DNA of 6,198 nt from Rhodoferax sp. (GCA_030683195.1 JAUXQA010000473.1:1-6198); one strand, 5' to 3'; shown: positions 1 through 6,198, counted from the first letter of the stretch. A program made the numbers and translations. The notes: a model not told the origin generated them from the sequence alone.

Positions 1-2
1 TG

Positions 3-380
3 ACGGTGCCGGTGGTGGCGCCCGTCCTGATGGCGGACCCGGATCGTTTGATGCAGGTTTTGCTGAATTTACTGTCGAATGCGGCCAAGTTTGTGCCCGT
101 GCCCGGTGGTCGGATTGGTGTCAGTTTGCAATGCGACGATACGGGTGTGACCGTAGCCGTGACCGACAACGGGCCCGGTGTTGCGGTGGAGCAGCAGGCT
201 TTGATTTTTGATCGTTTTCGTCAGGGGGGGGATGCCAGCAACCGGCCGCAGGGAACCGGTTTGGGCTTGCCCATCAGCCGCCAGATCGTGGGTCATTTTG
301 GTGGGCGTCTGTGGTTCGAGCCCAACCCGGCGGGGGGGGCGACCTTCCTGTTTTTCTTGCCTGCAAGCCTTGCGGCCTGA
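3..380 (+). CDS. Sensor histidine kinase, C-terminal fragment (HATPase_c domain), 5' end outside window
   Basis: This is the catalytic ATP-binding end of a sensor histidine kinase, which would phosphorylate a conserved histidine and pass the phosphate to a response regulator. About 125 residues are visible, and the frame is open through the left edge, so the sensor and HisKA parts lie upstream. The GTG at position 6 is internal, not a start. The Bergerat-fold boxes are intact: N box NLLSNAAKF (nt 66-92), G1 box DNGPGV (nt 165-182), F box around FDRFRQ, and G2 box GTGLGLPIS. It ends in a typical kinase strand (ATFLFFLPA). The stop lies 30 bases before the response regulator's ATG, so the two probably form a cognate pair in one operon. 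Two runs of eight G (nt 224-231 and 332-339) each encode Gly-Gly in frame. The input domain cannot be known from this window. A CrbS/MxtR-type symporter-kinase hybrid is possible from the gene context, but this is speculative. Confidence 0.93.
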   Translation, partial: TVPVVAPVLMADPDRLMQVLLNLLSNAAKFVPVPGGRIGVSLQCDDTGVTVAVTDNGPGVAVEQQALIFDRFRQGGDASNRPQGTGLGLPISRQIVGHFGGRLWFEPNPAGGATFLFFLPASLAA

Positions 381-400
381 TTTTTTTAAACCCTCACTGT

Positions 401-406
401 GGATGA
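401..406 (+). promoter_or_regulatory. Putative ribosome binding site of the response regulator
   Basis: GGATGA lies just upstream of the ATG at 411 and partly matches the GGAGG consensus. The end of its GGA is seven bases from the ATG. It supports the ATG at 411 over the GTG at 399, because this site would fall inside the coding region if the GTG were used. The match is imperfect. Confidence 0.35.
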
Positions 407-410
407 CAAC

Positions 411-785
411 ATGAACCTTAAAGTGCTGGTGGCCGATGACGAGCCCAACATTGTGATTTCTCTGGAGTACTTGCTCAAGCGTGAGGGCTACACCGTGCTG
501 GTGGCCAAGGATGGCCAGGAGGCCCTCGACGCGATCGCATTGGAGCGGCCTGATTTGGTGCTGCTGGACGTGATGATGCCCAAGAAAACTGGTTTTGAAG
601 TTTGTCAGGCGGTGCGCGCCAACGAAGCCTTGCAGTCCACCAAAATCCTGATGCTGACCGCCAAGGGGCGCGATACTGACCTGGCCAAGGGACTGGCCCT
701 GGGGGCCGATGCCTACATGACAAAACCTTTTTCGACCCGTGAATTGGTATTGAAGGTGGGGCAGATGTTGGGGCGTGCGCCATGA
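411..785 (+). CDS. Single-domain (CheY-like) response regulator
   Basis: This is a stand-alone receiver domain of 124 residues that would accept phosphate from the upstream histidine kinase. The diagnostic residues are all present. Numbered from the ATG at 411, they are the acidic pair D9/D10 (VADDEP), the phospho-acceptor D53 (LLDVMMP), T83 (LMLTAKG) and K105 (MTKPF). There is no room for an output domain, because the protein ends five residues after the last receiver helix (VGQMLG). It therefore probably acts by protein contact rather than by binding DNA. A GTG at 399 would add four residues. I prefer the ATG because GGATGA lies at a suitable distance upstream and the strand MNLKVLVADDE then begins as receivers normally do. 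Its stop overlaps the next start codon by four bases (ATGA, 782-785), so translation of the two is probably coupled, and the exonuclease fusion protein is a natural candidate partner. Confidence 0.94.
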   Translation: MNLKVLVADDEPNIVISLEYLLKREGYTVLVAKDGQEALDAIALERPDLVLLDVMMPKKTGFEVCQAVRANEALQSTKILMLTAKGRDTDLAKGLALGADAYMTKPFSTRELVLKVGQMLGRAP

Positions 786-2944
786 AGATCGACCGGCGAC
801 TGCTCCTGGCGATTGCCGTGATTGGCGTGGCTACGCTGGTCTGGTTGTTGCTGACGATCGGTTTGATTGCCTCGACCCTGGAGCCTGTACAACGCGCCCT
901 GGTGGCAGAGCAACTGGCGCCGCGAATGGTGCTGATCGGCATGACCTGGTTGTTTGGCCTGGTGCTGATTGGCGCCACGCTGCGGTGGTTGTTTCGGCGT
1001 TATGCGAGTTCGCCAGCTCGCTTGCTTGAGCAAACCCGGGTTTTGTTGGCCGCCCCCAAAGCCGCGCCCATGCACCACCAGGGCACCCTTGAGACGCAAG
1101 CCCTGGCCGAGGCTATCTTTCAATTGGCCTCGCAGCGAGACACCCTGCGGGAAGACGTAGCCGCGCAGATTGAGCAAGCCAGCCTGAGCGTGCAGCAGGA
1201 AAAAAACCGCCTGGCCGCGCTGATGTCCGAACTCACCCAAAGCGTGGTGGTGTGCAATCTGGATGGCCGCATCATTCTTTACAACAACCGCGCGCGGCTG
1301 CAGTTCAAAACACTCTCGCAAACCCCTGCTGTGGCTGGCGGGGCCGAGTTGGTGGGCATCGGGCGTTCCATTTATGCCGTGTTTGACCGGCAACTGGTGG
1401 CGCATGCGCTGGACAGCATTCAGCAGCGCATCGTTCGCGGGGCGGGCAGCCCTTCAGCACAGTTTGTCACCACCACGCAGGCCGGGCAGTTGCTCAAGGT
1501 GCAAATGGCTCCGGTGCGCAACGTCGACGCCCCTAGCCATGCAGAGATTCATGGCTTTGTCCTGATGCTGGACAACGTGACGCGCGCCTTTGAAGAAGAG
1601 CATTTGCGTGACCAGCTGCTGCATGGCTTGACTGAGGGCAGTCGCTCGTCGCTGGCCAACATTCAGGCCGCAGTGGAGATGCTGGCTTACCCGGACCTGG
1701 AGCCGGCCATGCGTGAGCGCTTTCTGGCCGTGGTGCGCGAAGAGGTCGGCAGCATGAGCTTGCGCGTCACTGATTTGGCGCAAAAATCCACACAAGGCCT
1801 GAAGGCGCGGTGGCCGCTCGAAGAGATGATGGGCGCCGATGTGCTGCTGGCGACCCAGCGCCGCATCGAGGCCCGCACCCAGCGTACCGTCTCGCTGGAA
1901 AATCTGGATCAGGGTCTGTGGCTCAAAGTGGACAGCTTCAGCCTGACTCAGGCGCTGGACTACCTGGCAATGCGACTGGTGGATGAGTTCGATGTGCGTT
2001 TTTTCCGGTTGCGCCTGCAGGCGGCGGGCGAGCGTGCCCAGCTGGACCTGATCTGGACCGGGCAGGCGATGAGCACCGAGACCGTGATGAGCTGGGAGAT
2101 GGACAGCATGCGTTTTGGGGCCGAAAGCACACCGCTGACAGTACGTGATGTGGTGGAGCGCCATGGCGGCGAAATGTGGTTTGAGCGGGAGCGCGCCCGC
2201 CATGAGGCGTTTTTCAGGTTCTTGCTGCCTTTGGCCAGCGTGCAGGAGCAAATGGAAGCCACCCAAATTTTGCACAACGACAGCCGCCCCGAGTACTACG
2301 ACTTTGACCTGTTCCAGTCCACCGATCAAAGTCATGCCCTGGAAGACCGTTTGCTCAGTGACTTGACCTATACCGTGTTTGATACCGAGACGACAGGCCT
2401 GAGTCCGTCGGGCGGCGATGAAATCATTCAAATCGGTGCGGCACGCATCGTCAATGGCAAGCTTTTGCGCCAGGAGAGCTTTGAGCAACTCGTTAACCCG
2501 GGGCGTTTGATTCCGGCGGCTACGATTCCGATTCATGGCATCACCCAGGACATGGTGATGGGCAAGCCGGCAATTGGCGAGGTGTTGCCCGCGTTTCATG
2601 CCTTTGCCCAGGACACGGTGCTGGTGGCGCACAACGCGGCGTTTGACATGAAGTTTTTGCAGTTGCAGCAAGCCAAGACGGGGCTGGTGTTCAACCATCC
2701 GGTGCTAGACACCTTGTTGCTGTCGGCCGTGGTGCACCCCAATCAGGAGTCGCACCGGCTGGAGGCCATTGCCGAGCGTTTCAACATCACGGTGCTGGGC
2801 CGGCACACGGCCTTGGGCGATGCTTTTGTGACGGCGGAAGTCTGGCTGCGCCTCTTGCCTCTGCTTCAGGCGATGGGCATTCACACCTTGCGCCAAGCCC
2901 GTGAAGCGGCGCAAAAAACCTACTACGCCCGGCTGAAATATTAA
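782..2944 (+). CDS. Membrane-anchored PAS / degenerate histidine-kinase core / DEDDh 3'-5' exonuclease fusion
   Basis: This 720-residue protein appears to join a membrane sensor to a DNA polymerase III epsilon-type exonuclease. There are two hydrophobic segments (about residues 7-30 and 49-71) with a short loop between them. A linker with coiled-coil character follows (about 103-150), then a PAS-like domain (about 143-265, with VVVCNLDGRIILYNNRAR). Residues 270-485 align by eye with HisKA plus HATPase_c. The H-box position reads TEGSRSSL instead of SHELRTPL, so the phospho-accepting His appears to be lost. The N box, DxGxG and GxGLGL boxes are not recognisable, although RDVVERHGGEMWFE and FFRFLLPL keep the end of the kinase fold. 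Residues 527-693 form an exonuclease domain with all catalytic residues: D534 and E536 (FDTETTG), D622 (HNAAFD), H675 and D680 (RHTALGDAF). The exonuclease should be active and the kinase part inactive. The domain would lie in the cytoplasm near the membrane. It begins at an ATGA overlap with the response regulator. Its substrate is unknown, and a replicative proofreading role is unlikely. Confidence 0.9.
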   Translation: MKIDRRLLLAIAVIGVATLVWLLLTIGLIASTLEPVQRALVAEQLAPRMVLIGMTWLFGLVLIGATLRWLFRRYASSPARLLEQTRVLLAAPKAAPMHHQGTLETQALAEAIFQLASQRDTLREDVAAQIEQASLSVQQEKNRLAALMSELTQSVVVCNLDGRIILYNNRARLQFKTLSQTPAVAGGAELVGIGRSIYAVFDRQLVAHALDSIQQRIVRGAGSPSAQFVTTTQAGQLLKVQMAPVRNVDAPSHAEIHGFVLMLDNVTRAFEEEHLRDQLLHGLTEGSRSSLANIQAAVEMLAYPDLEPAMRERFLAVVREEVGSMSLRVTDLAQKSTQGLKARWPLEEMMGADVLLATQRRIEARTQRTVSLENLDQGLWLKVDSFSLTQALDYLAMRLVDEFDVRFFRLRLQAAGERAQLDLIWTGQAMSTETVMSWEMDSMRFGAESTPLTVRDVVERHGGEMWFERERARHEAFFRFLLPLASVQEQMEATQILHNDSRPEYYDFDLFQSTDQSHALEDRLLSDLTYTVFDTETTGLSPSGGDEIIQIGAARIVNGKLLRQESFEQLVNPGRLIPAATIPIHGITQDMVMGKPAIGEVLPAFHAFAQDTVLVAHNAAFDMKFLQLQQAKTGLVFNHPVLDTLLLSAVVHPNQESHRLEAIAERFNITVLGRHTALGDAFVTAEVWLRLLPLLQAMGIHTLRQAREAAQKTYYARLKY

Positions 2945-2947
2945 GTA

Positions 2948-2972
2948 TGAGCGCTGTTATATTTAACGCTCA
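2948..2972. repeat. Inverted repeat downstream of the exonuclease fusion gene
   Basis: TGAGCG (2948-2953) is matched by CGCTCA (2967-2972) across 13 bases of AT-rich loop. Inside the loop, TTA and TAA can add three pairs around TATT. A run of five T follows at 2982-2986, nine bases past the stem, which is too far for a standard intrinsic terminator. It could be a weak terminator or attenuator between the fusion gene and the small membrane protein gene, an operator, or chance. Confidence 0.3.
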
Positions 2973-3003
2973 ACCCATACATTTTTCCTGGTAATCGTCA
3001 AAA

Positions 3004-3216
3004 ATGAACTCAAAAAACCTGCAGCGTGGCGCCATCAGCGGCGACGGCATTGCCCTCTTGATTGGTGGCGCTGCACTGGGCGGGCTCTTTATTTATTCCG
3101 CGATGTCCGGGTATGAACTGCCCTTGTGGCCCGCGCTGGCCGTGACTGCGGTGAACCTGGTGGCGGCTGGCCGGTTAGCCTGGTCTGTGATCCAGGCCAA
3201 AAAGCGCCGAACTTAA
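3004..3216 (+). CDS. Small two-helix membrane protein, function unknown
   Basis: I do not recognise this 70-residue protein. It has two hydrophobic stretches, about residues 15-34 (GIALLIGGAALGGLFIYSAM) and 41-63 (LWPALAVTAVNLVAAGRLAW, then SVI), joined by a short polar turn (SGYEL). The N-terminus carries K4 and R8 and the C-terminus ends in KKRR. By the positive-inside rule this predicts a hairpin with both ends in the cytoplasm. The glycine- and alanine-rich first helix suggests close helix packing. The ATG follows a weak ribosome binding site (CTGGTAA). It lies 59 bases after the exonuclease fusion gene on the same strand and could be read through from that operon or have its own promoter. 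A membrane partner for the fusion protein or for a transporter is possible, but nothing in the sequence shows it. Its codon use resembles that of its neighbours, which supports a real gene. Confidence 0.7.
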   Translation: MNSKNLQRGAISGDGIALLIGGAALGGLFIYSAMSGYELPLWPALAVTAVNLVAAGRLAWSVIQAKKRRT

Positions 3217-3225
3217 GAGGCCTGG
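3192..3225. terminator. Possible weak hairpin at the convergent gene junction
   Basis: CCAGGCC (3192-3198) and GGCCTGG (3219-3225) form a perfect 7-bp inverted repeat with a 20-base loop. It covers the last codons and stop of the small membrane protein gene and ends 13 bases before the stop of the opposing nucleotidyltransferase gene. The position suits a shared terminator for converging transcripts. However, neither side is followed by a T run and the loop is long, so any intrinsic termination would be weak. Confidence 0.3.
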
Positions 3226-3237
3226 GGCGGGCGTGTC

Positions 3238-4758
3238 TCAAAAACGTCCGCCAGAATAGCGCTGCTGCAGTACCTCTTGAAGGGTTTGCACCACCTCAAA
3301 AGCGTCTTTCAGGTGACTGCGTTCGAAATTCGACAGCTCGTCCAGGGCAAAAAAGTTGTCGGGCGCCTTGCCTTGGGCCATCTGGCGGGACTGATGGGCA
3401 ATGCGCAACCTGCCCAGAAATTCGAGCGCATCGCGCAGGTCCCGGGCGCTTTGGGCGCTGACTTCACCCGCCTGGGCCGATACCTCCAGCCGGTCATGGG
3501 TGTTGGCCACGGTGACGCCGGCAGCCAGGGCATAGACCCGGGCCAGGTCCACAATCGGAACAATGCCGCTGTGTTTGAGGTCAATCGCGCGCGCGCCTTC
3601 ACCCTCCTTGATCAGGGTGATGCGTCCAAACAGGCCCAGGGGCGGTCGGTGTTTGAGGGCGTTGCTCACCATGTGGGCAAGAAACAGGCTGTTGCCCTTG
3701 GTGCGCTGTGCGACTTCTTCGCGCAGGCTATTGATGAGTTCGGCTTTGCCGTAGATCGCGCGCAGGTCAAAAAAAACACAAGTGAGCATCAACGCCTTGG
3801 GTTTGGGCTGATCCACCCAGGTTTGAAAGTAATGCGCCCAGACTTTGCGTGGCTGGCGCCAGGTGTCGGTCATGGCCATCATCGCGCCGGGGCAGTGAAT
3901 GTAGCCACACGCAGCCAGACCGTCGCACACCCATTTGCTGAAAGCTTTGAAGTACTCGCCATGCAGCGCTTCTTCAAAACTATCGTCAAGAACCAGGCAG
4001 TTGTCCTGGTCCGACTTGGCGGTTTGCTCACTGCGTGCCTGTGACCCGGCGGCCACCCAGACATAGTCGATGGGTGCGGGCCCAAGGCGGGCTTCTGCGA
4101 GGTGAATCAGCCGGGTGGTCAGCGCATCGGTGATGGCAGTAACGATATGCCCTGTGCTGTAAGCGCTGGCCTGGGCTGCCGCCAGGTTTTGCTGCAGCAG
4201 CTTGATGCGCGAGCTGATCTGCACCAGACCTTCGAGGGTGGTTTGCTTGTAAATGTCACCGGCCAGGTAGACGGCCGAGGTGCTGTGTTGTTCGGTCAGG
4301 TCGGTGGCGGTGATCATGCCGGCGATACGCTGTCCGTCCATCACCGGCACATGGTGGATGTTGTGGCGCGCCATCATCAGCAGGGCCTCGAAGGCCGGGC
4401 TGTTGGCTTGTAGCGTCAGGGGCGCCAGGGTGGCAATGTCGGCCACGGGGCGCCCGCTGTCCAGCCCCTGGGCCACCACCCGGTTGCGCAGGTCGCGGTC
4501 GGTGATCAGGCCAAACAAGTGGTTTTGCTCCACCAGCAACACCGACGAAACACGCCGGTCACGCATCAGTTCTGCCGCTGCACGAATGGTCGCCGTGGGC
4601 GACAGGGTAATGGCCTCGCGCTTGAGTAGCGAGCGAATCGGGGCCGACAGCAGGTTGAGTGATGTGCCTTGGGTTTCAGCGGGGGCGTAGCCGGGTGAGT
4701 CTTCGGGTAGCTGCCCGGGCGCCGGGTGGCTTGGCGGGAAGGTGTCAGATGATGTCAT
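3238..4758 (-). CDS. CBS-pair / DUF294 putative nucleotidyltransferase signalling protein
   Basis: This protein of about 506 residues belongs to the family annotated as DUF294 putative nucleotidyltransferase substrate-binding proteins with CBS domains. After a Pro-rich tail of about 35 residues come two CBS motifs (about 43-158), recognisable by GLITDRDL and GMITATDL, which in this fold usually bind adenine nucleotides. A helical linker follows (170-225). The GlnD-like nucleotidyltransferase region has the signature GSQARSEQ (about 238-245) and then SDQD, whose two aspartates are the expected metal ligands; a further Asp in FFDLRAIYG (about 331) may be the third. The C-terminal DUF294_C helical region runs from about 365 to the end. 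Many relatives begin with a cyclic-nucleotide-binding domain, and none is present here. I chose the ATG at 4758 because TGGA lies six bases upstream; a TTG at 4764 would add two residues. It lies 31 bases after the SulP gene, so it may modify or sense something tied to that transporter. Its substrate is unknown. Confidence 0.92.
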   Translation of the reverse strand: MTSSDTFPPSHPAPGQLPEDSPGYAPAETQGTSLNLLSAPIRSLLKREAITLSPTATIRAAAELMRDRRVSSVLLVEQNHLFGLITDRDLRNRVVAQGLDSGRPVADIATLAPLTLQANSPAFEALLMMARHNIHHVPVMDGQRIAGMITATDLTEQHSTSAVYLAGDIYKQTTLEGLVQISSRIKLLQQNLAAAQASAYSTGHIVTAITDALTTRLIHLAEARLGPAPIDYVWVAAGSQARSEQTAKSDQDNCLVLDDSFEEALHGEYFKAFSKWVCDGLAACGYIHCPGAMMAMTDTWRQPRKVWAHYFQTWVDQPKPKALMLTCVFFDLRAIYGKAELINSLREEVAQRTKGNSLFLAHMVSNALKHRPPLGLFGRITLIKEGEGARAIDLKHSGIVPIVDLARVYALAAGVTVANTHDRLEVSAQAGEVSAQSARDLRDALEFLGRLRIAHQSRQMAQGKAPDNFFALDELSNFERSHLKDAFEVVQTLQEVLQQRYSGGRF

Positions 4759-4789
4759 GATCAATCCAGAAAACGCGGCAGACAGGCCG

Positions 4790-6198
4790 TCAGGTAGCGT
4801 ACTGTAGTGCCGCTGTTACACCGGCATTCAGGTCGGGGTAGGTATGCTCCGGGCCAATGGCGGCCATAAAACCGCAACGCCGGGCCATATCCAGCGGTTG
4901 ATGGTTGAGCCCGCAGACCAGCAGGCGCACGCCCGACTTGGTGCAGGCGCGTGCCAGGTCATTGAGGGTGTCGGCTCCGGAGGAGTCGACATAGATCACG
5001 TTTTTCATGTCCAGCAACAGGACCTGGTGAGGCAGGTTTTCCCGCAGGTCTTCAATCAGCTTGACGGCGCCGAAAAACAGCGCGCCATACAGCCTGAAGC
5101 CCGCAAACCAGACCGGATGTGTGGCGGTGGGCGCAGACAGGGTCGGGTGGTCTGTCAGGCTGATGGGCTCGAAGCGTGACAGGCTGGAGATCCGGTAGAT
5201 GAAGGTGATGCACGCCGCCACCAGGCCGACCTCGACCGCTACCGTCAAATCAAACACCACCGTCAGGAAAAAAACCGCCAGCAAGGTGATGCGGTAAGGC
5301 ATGCGGAACTGCCGCAAGTGCAGGAACTCGCGCCACTCGCCCATGTTCCAGGCCACAAACATCAGAATGGCCGCCATGGCCGCTAGCGGGATGTCCTGGG
5401 CCAGGGGTGCTGCCAACAGCACAATCAGCAGCAGGGTGACCGCATGCACAATGCCGGCCACCGGGCTGCTGGCGCCGCTTTTGACATTGGTCACTGTGCG
5501 CGCGATGGTGCCGGTGGCCGGCATGCCGCCAAAAAATGGCGTGACGAAGTTGGCGATGCCCTGGGCCATGAGTTCCTGGTTCGGGTTGTGGCGGTCATCG
5601 ATCATGCCGTCGGCCACCCGTGCGCACAGCAGGGACTCGATGGCGCCCAACATTGCCAAGGTGGCTGCGGGTATCAGCAGGTAGCGGGCGGACGCCCAGG
5701 AGAACTCGGGCCATACCAGTGCTGGCAAAGTGGATGGAATTCCCCCAAAGCGGCTGCCTATGGTCTCTACCGGTAAATTGAACATTGCCACACCGGCAGT
5801 GGCCAGCACCAGGGCCACCACAGATCCCGGGGCCAGGGCACATCGTGCGGCCCATCCATGCTTTTGGGCCAGCTTGGGAATTGCCACCTGCCAGACTACG
5901 ATGACACCCAGGCTGGTCATTGCCAGTGCGGTGGCCGGCCAGCTGATCGTCGGCAGGGCTGTGTGCAGAGCCGACAAAATGCCAAAGAAGTCTGCCGGCA
6001 TGGTGGCAATGCTCAGGCCCAAAAAGTCCTTGATTTGCGAAAGCGCAATGAGCACGGCAATGCCGTTGGTAAAGCCGATCACCACGGCCACCGGGATGAA
6101 CCGAATCAGGGTGCCCAGCTTGAACACGCCCATGGCAAACAACATCACGCCCGACATGTCAGTGGCAATGATGAGGTTGGCCAGTCCGTAGCGCTCGA
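4790..6198 (-). CDS. SulP-family anion transporter with C-terminal STAS domain, 5' end outside window
   Basis: This inner-membrane carrier of the SulP (SLC26-like) family would move an anion such as sulfate, bicarbonate or a dicarboxylate. The substrate cannot be read from this sequence. About 468 residues are visible and the frame stays open to the right edge (ERYGLANLIIATD before the first internal Met), so the first transmembrane helices lie outside; the family is usually 550-600 residues. Several membrane helices follow, including the conserved FIPVAVVIGFTNGIAVLI, MLGAIESLLCARVADGM and FGGMPATGTIARTVTN segments of the transport core. Residues about 350-455, counted from the Met at 6157, form the STAS domain, with the typical strand VLLLDMKNVIYVDSSGAD. 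In anti-sigma-antagonist relatives, a serine in such a DSSG motif is phosphorylated, so regulation is possible. It ends 31 bases before the DUF294 gene on the same strand, and its promoter is beyond the window. Confidence 0.95.
   Translation of the reverse strand, partial: ERYGLANLIIATDMSGVMLFAMGVFKLGTLIRFIPVAVVIGFTNGIAVLIALSQIKDFLGLSIATMPADFFGILSALHTALPTISWPATALAMTSLGVIVVWQVAIPKLAQKHGWAARCALAPGSVVALVLATAGVAMFNLPVETIGSRFGGIPSTLPALVWPEFSWASARYLLIPAATLAMLGAIESLLCARVADGMIDDRHNPNQELMAQGIANFVTPFFGGMPATGTIARTVTNVKSGASSPVAGIVHAVTLLLIVLLAAPLAQDIPLAAMAAILMFVAWNMGEWREFLHLRQFRMPYRITLLAVFFLTVVFDLTVAVEVGLVAACITFIYRISSLSRFEPISLTDHPTLSAPTATHPVWFAGFRLYGALFFGAVKLIEDLRENLPHQVLLLDMKNVIYVDSSGADTLNDLARACTKSGVRLLVCGLNHQPLDMARRCGFMAAIGPEHTYPDLNAGVTAALQYAT

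Noticed and set aside
6..380. A complete small ATPase-only protein starting at the GTG at position 6
   Set aside because: The frame is open through the left edge and the N box follows too closely for a complete kinase, so it is a truncated view of a longer gene.
381..410. T7 run (381-387) after the kinase stop as an intrinsic terminator
   Set aside because: No GC-rich hairpin precedes it, and the response regulator starts only 30 bases after the stop, which fits one operon.
713..1405. Minus-strand open frame across the response regulator/fusion gene junction
   Set aside because: Low-complexity composition rich in Gln and His, no domain, and antisense to two well-supported genes.
1454..2698. 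Long open frame on the minus strand opposite the exonuclease fusion gene
   Set aside because: It is His-, Gln- and Arg-rich with no recognisable domain, and it lies antisense to a gene with clear motifs. Long antisense frames of this kind are common in high-GC coding DNA.
2935..2963. A sigma-70 promoter for the small membrane protein with TATATT (2958-2963) as the -10 box
   Set aside because: At the usual spacing the -35 position reads GAAATA, a poor match to TTGACA, so I could not support a promoter.
3277..4044. Plus-strand open frame opposite the DUF294 gene
   Set aside because: It has no recognisable motif, while the opposite strand carries intact CBS and nucleotidyltransferase signatures.
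5730..6191. Plus-strand open frame opposite the SulP gene
   Set aside because: It is the complement of transmembrane coding sequence, with no domain and a composition typical of a shadow frame.

Overview
The window is a gene-dense stretch of high-GC bacterial chromosome. Codon usage and protein style suggest a betaproteobacterium of the Burkholderiales, probably Comamonadaceae-like. That is an inference from protein character, since no rRNA or other marker is present. Nearly every base lies in or next to a gene. I see no mobile element, tRNA, rRNA or CRISPR array.

Left part, plus strand (1-2944): a signalling operon. It opens with the C-terminal ATPase end of a sensor histidine kinase cut by the window edge. 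After 30 bases comes a single-domain CheY-like response regulator. Its stop codon overlaps, as ATGA, the start of a 720-residue protein with an unusual layout: two membrane segments, a linker, a PAS-like domain, a histidine-kinase-like core that has lost its recognisable phospho-accepting and ATP-binding residues, and an intact DEDDh 3'-5' exonuclease domain of the DNA polymerase III epsilon type. This fusion is the most interesting object in the window.

Middle (2945-3237): a 59-base spacer with a small inverted repeat, then a 70-residue protein with two predicted membrane helices that I do not recognise. A 7-bp inverted repeat spans the short convergent junction that follows.

Right part, minus strand (6198 down to 3238): a SulP-family anion transporter with a C-terminal STAS domain, its 5' end beyond the window edge. 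It is followed 31 bases later by a CBS-pair/DUF294 putative nucleotidyltransferase. The spacing implies one transcript.

Taken together, the window pairs a membrane sensory and phosphorelay module with a transporter and a presumed signal-transducing nucleotidyltransferase. From memory, DUF294-CBS proteins and epsilon-like exonucleases often sit near solute symporters and CrbS/MxtR-type kinases in proteobacterial carboxylate-utilisation loci. This region may be a variant of that neighbourhood, with a SulP carrier next to the DUF294 gene. A functional link between the two halves is inference only.
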